NCBI GenBank assembly: GCA_021845155.1
Contig: JAKBSB010000034.1
Location: 1 to 10,256, forward strand
Reading direction: 5' to 3'
DNA length: 10,256 nucleotides
DNA from: Thermoplasmata archaeon
Lineage (GTDB): Archaea; Thermoplasmatota; Thermoplasmata; Thermoplasmatales; Thermoplasmataceae
Both the position numbers and the translations under genes were made by a program. Below, piece after piece: positions 5,937 through 10,256 of the stretch (the stretch's first letter is position 1; each line of letters opens with the position of its first letter). A model generated the notes under the pieces. That model had not been told where the DNA came from. It was given only the letters and a program-made list of their open reading frames with translations, and ran no database searches.

Positions 5937-7421
5937 TCAGGAATCCTGGTTCCATTTCCCTGATCTTTCCAGTGCCCTTAACCAGCCGGAGTAAAGGTTC
6001 CTGGCACTATCCGCAGGTAAGACGGGACTGAAGCTTCCGGCCGGTCTTTCCATGGCCCATTGGGTCAGGTCATGTCCGTCAATGGTCCTGAAAGCAAGAT
6101 TTGCTGCACCTCTGCCTGTCACGTGGTCCGGATCAGGTGCACGCATTAATTTCAGCCTCGTTATGTCACTTATGAACTGCATCAGTCCCAGGTTCTTTGA
6201 GACTCCTCCGTCCATCCAGATTTCCCCTTTGATATCACCGGCTTCCATGGCGCATATCATGTCATTTATCCTGAAAGCTATGGATTGAAGTGCGGATGCT
6301 GAAATGTCCTTCCAGTCCGTGTCAGGGCCTATGCCGATAATAGTGCCGGTTGCACCGGGATCCCAGAATGGTGATCCCAGGCCGGAAAGTGCCGGTACGA
6401 AGTACACATTTCTGCCTGGAGATGAGGTTCTGGGGTAAGGATCAACAGTTTCAATATCAAGGTTGCCAAATATATTGCTTTTCAGATATTCAAGAAGGGA
6501 CCCGGAGAAGAAAGAACTCCCTTCAATGGCATAATTTTTGTATCCGCTTTCATCAGAATAAAGGTATGTGCTCAGAAGACCTTTCCGCCTCCTGATATCT
6601 TTTCCTGAGCTTGAGATCATGAATGTCCCTGTGCCAATGGTAACCTTCGTTTCGCCCGTACGGATTCTTCCCATTCCTATCAAGGAGGACTGCTGGTCTC
6701 CTGCAACAGAAATAATATCTTTCCCTTGAAGTGGACAATCCACTGTAATCTGCCCATAGTTTGACGAGGATGGCCTGATCTCCGGGAGTATTTCTTCCGG
6801 TATGGAAAAGATGGAGAGAAGTTCCCCATCCCATGATCCTTTCCTGAGATTCATTATCATGGTCCTGGAGGCATTTGTATGGTCCGTGAAATAACTCTTC
6901 CCTTCTGTAAATTTGCTGACTATCCATGAATCCAGGGTGCCTATCCTCAGCCTCCCCTTTCTATGCAGGAAACGGGCTTCTTCGATGTGATCCAGAATCC
7001 ATTTTATTTTCGTTGCACTGAAGTATGGATCAACAACCAGCCCTGACCTGTCCTCGACGTCCCTGCCATAATTTTCCCTTATGGCGGAAGTCTCCCTGGA
7101 TGTCCTCCTGTCCTGCCATGATATTATTGCTGAAATGGGTTTCATGGTTTCTGAATCCCATGCAAGAACACTCTCCCTCTGGTTGGTTATGCCTATTCCA
7201 ATAACACTTTCAGGACCATTTCCCGTGATGTTTATTGTTTCTGATGCAGTACCCAGGATTCTGTCCCATATTTCAAAGGGGTCCTGTTTGACCATGGAAC
7301 CGTTATGATGTATCTTGCCGAGGCCTGAAGATGAGGACGCAACGATATTCCCTTCACCAGTCCATATGGATGCTTTCACCCTGGTTGTTCCAACATCTAC
7401 TGACAGTACGGTTTTTTCCAT
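5937..7421 (-). CDS. glpK: Glycerol kinase
   Basis: An FGGY-family kinase of full length (494 aa) that phosphorylates glycerol with ATP to sn-glycerol-3-phosphate in the cytoplasm. The N-terminal phosphate motif DVGTTRVKA (9-17), the glycerol-contact segment ITNQRE (78-83, R82 and E83), SWQDRRT (101-107), DPYFSATKIKWILD (131-144, Y133), TDHTNASRT (179-187), AGDQQ (240-244, catalytic D242 and Q243), GTGTFM (263-268), FVPALSGLGSPFWDP (341-355) and MDGG (403-406) all match GlpK rather than xylulose or gluconate kinases. It is the last gene of the operon: GAGGA overlapping the phosphodiesterase stop gives a Shine-Dalgarno 5 nt before the ATG, and the gap is only 6 nt. No glycerol facilitator gene is in the window, so glycerol may diffuse in or be carried by a distant transporter. 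Confidence 0.95.
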   Translation of the reverse strand: MEKTVLSVDVGTTRVKASIWTGEGNIVASSSSGLGKIHHNGSMVKQDPFEIWDRILGTASETINITGNGPESVIGIGITNQRESVLAWDSETMKPISAIISWQDRRTSRETSAIRENYGRDVEDRSGLVVDPYFSATKIKWILDHIEEARFLHRKGRLRIGTLDSWIVSKFTEGKSYFTDHTNASRTMIMNLRKGSWDGELLSIFSIPEEILPEIRPSSSNYGQITVDCPLQGKDIISVAGDQQSSLIGMGRIRTGETKVTIGTGTFMISSSGKDIRRRKGLLSTYLYSDESGYKNYAIEGSSFFSGSLLEYLKSNIFGNLDIETVDPYPRTSSPGRNVYFVPALSGLGSPFWDPGATGTIIGIGPDTDWKDISASALQSIAFRINDMICAMEAGDIKGEIWMDGGVSKNLGLMQFISDITRLKLMRAPDPDHVTGRGAANLAFRTIDGHDLTQWAMERPAGSFSPVLPADSARNLYSGWLRALERSGKWNQDS

Positions 7422-7427
7422 ATATCC

Positions 7428-8198
7428 TCATTTTTTGTTCCGGAAAGCGTCATAATCTTTCCTCATGACATCACATCTGTCCGTTATGACTCCATCTATC
7501 TTTTCCATAAATGGCAGAATATCCTGGAACTGGTTCACAGTCCATGGAACTATGCCTGGATTTCCCAGAAATTCCTTATTTTTGGTGAAGTCTCCAAGGA
7601 CTGACAGTTCAGGAAGAATTGAATTCAGTCCGATGTCAGCGATCAGTTCCCTGAGATCGTCCATGGTCATCCATTTTGTGTAATCTTCTGATATATCCAT
7701 GGCTATTGGAACTTCGCTGTTGATCGATCGGAAATCGGAAAGAGAAAGAGGGTCAAATGAAATAACCGTTCTCCTGCCACTGTTTGCCGGATTCTCTTTC
7801 AGCTCTTTATTCACTATTTCTGGAAGATCGCTGTAACACAGCGATCCTTCATCAGTTATTGTTTTCATCTCAATATATATATTATTATCTGGAAATTTTC
7901 TAAGGACCTCTGACAGTTCAGGAATCCTGTCCACTGAGTTTTTCAGGATAATTTTCCTGATATCACCATAATCCATAGAACCAATATTACGGTCTATTCC
8001 AGCCAGCCTGGAAAGATTGAAATCATGGAATACCACCGGGACATTATCACTTGTGAGATGAACATCAAGCTCGATTGCATCTGATCCATTGCTGAAGGCA
8101 TCACTGAATGAACCTGTTGTGTTTTCCATATGAGTTGATGGGAGACCCCTGTGCCCTATGATTTCAAAAAAATTTGACCGATTTGTCATGCCTTCCAT
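7428..8198 (-). CDS. Glycerophosphodiester phosphodiesterase (GDPD)
   Basis: A 256-residue TIM-barrel enzyme, normal for cytoplasmic members, hydrolysing glycerophosphodiesters to glycerol phosphate and an alcohol. The catalytic pair is H16 (in GHRGLP) and H58 (in VVFHD). Metal and substrate ligands are E25-N26, E43 and D45 (IELDVHLT) and E110 (YIEMK, 108-112). The C-terminal VPWTVN and DGVITDRCD segments complete the barrel signature. There is no signal peptide, so substrates must be taken up or made internally. Two starts are possible: ATG 8198, preceded by GGTGAT, which pairs with the 16S 3' end, 5 nt upstream; or ATG 8189, which makes an ATGA overlap with the upstream stop. I favour 8198 because of the binding site. 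It feeds G3P to the dehydrogenase encoded upstream. Substrate stereochemistry (G3P or archaeal G1P diesters) is open. Confidence 0.92.
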   Translation of the reverse strand: MEGMTNRSNFFEIIGHRGLPSTHMENTTGSFSDAFSNGSDAIELDVHLTSDNVPVVFHDFNLSRLAGIDRNIGSMDYGDIRKIILKNSVDRIPELSEVLRKFPDNNIYIEMKTITDEGSLCYSDLPEIVNKELKENPANSGRRTVISFDPLSLSDFRSINSEVPIAMDISEDYTKWMTMDDLRELIADIGLNSILPELSVLGDFTKNKEFLGNPGIVPWTVNQFQDILPFMEKIDGVITDRCDVMRKDYDAFRNKK

Positions 8199-9451
8199 GA
8201 GATATCACCGATTATTGAACTTATGACAGCTGAAACAGATGGCAGTATTCTCTCCTGATCTATTGTGCCAGTCCTTCCCTGAATGGATCTAAGTATGCTT
8301 TCATATTTTCCTGACCCGAATTTTTCAAGGAATCTTGAGTACGATGAATTCAGGTCAATATCAGGAATATTGAATGAGTCCCCATTCCTGGAACATACTG
8401 TCTTCAGGATTTCCTCTCCCATGAGTCTTCCGGTTGAAAATTTCCCACCTGCAACTGATATAAGTTTGCTGTTCTCTGATGACTGGATAATCTTGAAATC
8501 CCGTGTGGTCGACCTGGCATTTCCAGTAGAATCTTCAATAAGTGGTCTCGATGAATAGTATGTCCTGCTGTATTTTATTCCTGAAATAGCTGGAATCATG
8601 AGTTTTCCCTCGTCCACCATGTCATTGATATCGTCATCTTCAACCTGTGGATTGTCTGGATCATCAGTAACTATCGCCAGTGTTCCAAGTATTGTGGAAC
8701 CGCCGTAAGGCACAAAAATATCTCCGTCGGATGGTGGTCTCATCCTGTTGATTACAGAATTGACAAACCTGGATGGATAGACAACCATGTATCCCAGTGT
8801 TGGCATTATCTTCAATTCATCTGAACCGAACATTTCACTTATTATTCCGGCCCATGGTCCGGCAGTATTGATTATTGTATCGTAATTTTCATTTATTGTG
8901 TTTGATCCGTTAGAAATGGTGACAGAACCGTCTCCTTTTGGCTTAATGCTGGAATATGTGAAAATTCTGGCGCCTTTGATAACAGATTCAGCTGCAACTG
9001 CAGCCGAAATTTCATAAGAGTGCACAACCCTGTCCGGGACCCTGAATACTCTCCTGGCATTTTTGCTGACCCTTGGCTCAATATCCCTGAGGAATTTTTC
9101 AGGATCAACTTCAGATGTTTCAATGCCGCATTTACTGTTTCCCTCCATGAGTTTGTCCCCGAATTTCTCCTCATCCTCGTTCAGGGCCACGAAATATCCC
9201 CCAGTATTATCTATGAAATCTGATGCCATGCCGTAAATCCTGGCATTTTCTCTTATGCATTCTATTGCAGATTCCCTGTCATTTGTGCTGTATCTTGATC
9301 CACTGTGGATCATTCCATGAAACTTTCCGGATGTTCCTCCCGATATGTCTCCCCTGTCAGCGAGCGTGACATCATACCCATTTTCAGATAGATACAATGT
9401 TGTAAAAAGACCGGTTATGCCGGCACCTACTACCAGTATTCGATCAGGCAT
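8186..9451 (-). CDS. FAD-dependent glycerol-3-phosphate dehydrogenase, GlpA-like, short form
   Basis: A flavoprotein oxidising sn-glycerol-3-phosphate to dihydroxyacetone phosphate. The FAD-binding Rossmann motif is VVGAGITG (7-14). TSGKFHGMIHSGSRY (40-54), DNTGGYFVAL (81-90), NTAGPWAG (195-202), INRMRPPSDGDIFVP (234-248) and GGKFSTGRLM (335-344) match GlpA, the anaerobic quinone-linked catalytic subunit, more closely than aerobic GlpD. At 421 residues it lacks the roughly 120-residue C-terminal domain of E. coli GlpA (542 aa), and no GlpB or GlpC partner is encoded beside it, so its electron acceptor is unclear; it could pass electrons to quinone, or to oxygen as in some short G3P oxidases. 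It is first in the operon and overlaps the phosphodiesterase gene by 13 nt. AAGGT lies 6 nt before the ATG, and a TATA box lies at 9476-9485. Confidence 0.88.
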   Translation of the reverse strand: MPDRILVVGAGITGLFTTLYLSENGYDVTLADRGDISGGTSGKFHGMIHSGSRYSTNDRESAIECIRENARIYGMASDFIDNTGGYFVALNEDEEKFGDKLMEGNSKCGIETSEVDPEKFLRDIEPRVSKNARRVFRVPDRVVHSYEISAAVAAESVIKGARIFTYSSIKPKGDGSVTISNGSNTINENYDTIINTAGPWAGIISEMFGSDELKIMPTLGYMVVYPSRFVNSVINRMRPPSDGDIFVPYGGSTILGTLAIVTDDPDNPQVEDDDINDMVDEGKLMIPAISGIKYSRTYYSSRPLIEDSTGNARSTTRDFKIIQSSENSKLISVAGGKFSTGRLMGEEILKTVCSRNGDSFNIPDIDLNSSYSRFLEKFGSGKYESILRSIQGRTGTIDQERILPSVSAVISSIIGDISWKA

Positions 9452-9456
9452 AATTA

Positions 9457-9472
9457 CCTTATCAGGATAAAG
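9457..9472. promoter_or_regulatory. Inverted repeat over the glp transcription start, candidate operator
   Basis: CCTTATCAGGATAAAG contains TTATC-AG-GATAA, a perfect 5-nt inverted repeat around a 2-nt centre. It lies between the glp TATA box and the ATG at 9451 and overlaps the ribosome binding site. Its position suits a repressor site, but short AT-rich repeats also arise by chance. Confidence 0.3.
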
Positions 9473-9475
9473 ATG

Positions 9476-9485
9476 TTAAATATAT
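9476..9485 (-). promoter_or_regulatory. TATA box of the glp operon
   Basis: Minus-strand ATATATTTAA, centred about 29 nt upstream of the ATG at 9451. Transcription should start within about ten bases of the ATG, so the AAGGT before the ATG may be only partly in the message. Confidence 0.55.
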
Positions 9486-9498
9486 CACATAAAATGTG
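9486..9498. promoter_or_regulatory. Perfect inverted repeat next to the glp TATA box
   Basis: CACAT-AAA-ATGTG, perfect 5-nt arms around AAA, touching the upstream edge of the TATA box where the TFB recognition element would lie. A site here could activate or repress the glp operon. No regulator is encoded in the operon itself. Confidence 0.4.
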
Positions 9499-9519
9499 CA
9501 TTGCCACTTATATTCAATA

Positions 9520-9541
9520 GATAAAAACAGGGAGGGAGGGG
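9520..9541 (-). terminator. Possible T-tract terminator after gcvT
   Basis: On the minus strand, just past the gcvT stop, a C-rich run (CCCCTCCCTCCC, 9530-9541) is followed by TGTTTTTATC (9520-9529). The five-T tract could end transcription archaeal-style; there is no hairpin. On the plus strand the C-rich run is three closely spaced G tracts. Confidence 0.35.
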
Positions 9542-9549
9542 TCCATTTC

Positions 9550-10256
9550 CTATGGAACCATTCTCGGCCTGGAGACCATGGCTTTAACCTTCTTACCCCG
9601 TATATCAATCAGAACTTCAGTTCCAGGTTTTGATGAATCCTTTTTTATATATCCAAGGGCTATTGATTTCTGGAGTATTGGAGAAAAAGTACCACTGGTG
9701 ATGTTTCCAGTAATGTTATCGCCTGAATATATTGCAAATCCGCTTCTTGGAATCGATCTGTCTCCTGAAATGAATCCCCTGAATATATCATTATCAATGG
9801 ATTTTCTCTCTTCGAGCCTTTTCTTTCCTATGAATTCCTTGCTGTTACTTACAATAAATGATATTGAACATTCATACGGTGTCTTATCGTTATTGAAATC
9901 AACACCGGAAAGAAGCATGCCCTTTTCCATTCTCAGTGTATCCCTGGATCCGAGTCCACATGGTTTGCCGTTTACTTTCCTCAATCCATCAAGTGACTTT
10001 TTCCATATCTCAACTGCTTCATCTGCCGGACATATTATCTCTACACCTTTTTCTCCGGTGTATCCAGTACCGGAAATTATAACATCATTTCCACCTGTTA
10101 TTGCATTTTTATAATTCGATTTTTCAAATGAGAATGTGAAAGGCTTAACAGTCCTGTATCCCAATCCTTTCAGTACTTCCTCGTACATTGGACCCTGAAT
10201 AGCTATGCATGCAATATCATCTGATACATTTTTTATCTCAACATCGTAACCTGATA
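9550..10256 (-). CDS. gcvT: Glycine cleavage system T-protein (aminomethyltransferase), 3' part (runs off right edge)
   Basis: The frame is open from the right edge to a TAG stop at 9550-9552 and shows 234 C-terminal residues of an expected 360-370; the N-terminal third lies outside the window. In the glycine cleavage complex, T-protein moves the methylene group from aminomethylated H-protein to tetrahydrofolate (or the archaeal pterin) and releases ammonia. The visible part starts within the folate domain (IAIQGPMYEEVL, then SGTGYTGEKGVEI), continues with LGSRDTLRMEKGMLLSGVDF and TPYECSI, and ends with the C-terminal barrel (EFIGKKRL, TSGTFSPILQKSIALGYI, VLIDIRGKKVKAMV), all in T-protein order. 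No H- or P-protein gene is within view. The next gene, the glp operon, has its own promoter 98 nt downstream, so the two are separate units. Confidence 0.93.
   Translation of the reverse strand, partial: SGYDVEIKNVSDDIACIAIQGPMYEEVLKGLGYRTVKPFTFSFEKSNYKNAITGGNDVIISGTGYTGEKGVEIICPADEAVEIWKKSLDGLRKVNGKPCGLGSRDTLRMEKGMLLSGVDFNNDKTPYECSISFIVSNSKEFIGKKRLEERKSIDNDIFRGFISGDRSIPRSGFAIYSGDNITGNITSGTFSPILQKSIALGYIKKDSSKPGTEVLIDIRGKKVKAMVSRPRMVP

Noticed and set aside
6553..6927. A 124-codon minus-strand open frame inside the glycerol kinase gene
   Set aside because: It is an alternative frame of glpK; the kinase frame carries all catalytic motifs and no frameshift is indicated.
9530..9541. G-quadruplex candidate (GGGAGGGAGGGG on the plus strand)
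   Set aside because: Only three runs of three or more G are present, and a fourth is needed for an intramolecular quadruplex; it more likely marks the C-rich segment after gcvT.
9578..10114. A 178-codon plus-strand open frame
   Set aside because: It is antisense to gcvT, whose frame matches T-protein motifs throughout; the plus frame has no promoter, binding site or recognisable domain.

Overview
The window looks like a piece of an archaeal chromosome, most likely from a Thermoplasmatales-type acidophilic heterotroph. The evidence is archaeal TATA boxes about 25-30 nt upstream of several starts (often with little or no leader), T-tract rather than hairpin termination, Shine-Dalgarno motifs mainly on genes with a leader or inside operons, heavy AGG/AGA and ATA codon use, and protein families typical of that group. 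This placement is inference; no rRNA or other marker is present.

Layout. (1) 1-636, minus: N-terminal 212 residues of an APC-superfamily amino-acid permease that runs off the left edge. Its promoter carries a perfect 17-bp palindrome directly beside the TATA box. (2) 637-862: intergenic stretch with that promoter, a GC-rich hairpin resembling an IS200/IS605 (tnpB-type) element end, and four phased A/T-rich 10-mers. (3) 863-2332, minus: Pho84-like (PHS family) phosphate transporter. (4) 2451-2978, minus: membrane-anchored, sequon-rich surface protein of unknown function, divergent from (5) 3073-4950, plus: a 14-helix DHA2 drug exporter overlapping by 35 nt with (6) 4916-5380, plus: a MarR regulator. 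(7) 5377-5844, minus: a CoxG-like SRPBCC protein, tail-to-tail with the MarR gene. (8) 5937-9451, minus: a three-gene glycerol-phosphate operon read glpA-like dehydrogenase, glycerophosphodiester phosphodiesterase, glycerol kinase. (9) 9550-10256, minus: C-terminal two thirds of the glycine-cleavage T-protein.

How the genes work together. The operon gives a complete cytoplasmic route from glycerophosphodiesters or glycerol to sn-glycerol-3-phosphate and then dihydroxyacetone phosphate. That fits scavenging of bacterial or eukaryotic lipid debris, since archaeal membrane lipids use sn-glycerol-1-phosphate. With the amino-acid permease, phosphate transporter and T-protein, the picture is of a nutrient-scavenging heterotroph. 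The DHA2-MarR pair is a likely self-regulated efflux module with a candidate operator in the divergent promoter region.

I found no tRNA, rRNA, CRISPR array, intact insertion sequence or clearly novel multi-gene system. The most interesting non-coding signals are the permease palindrome, the IS605-end-like hairpin and two small inverted repeats around the glp promoter.
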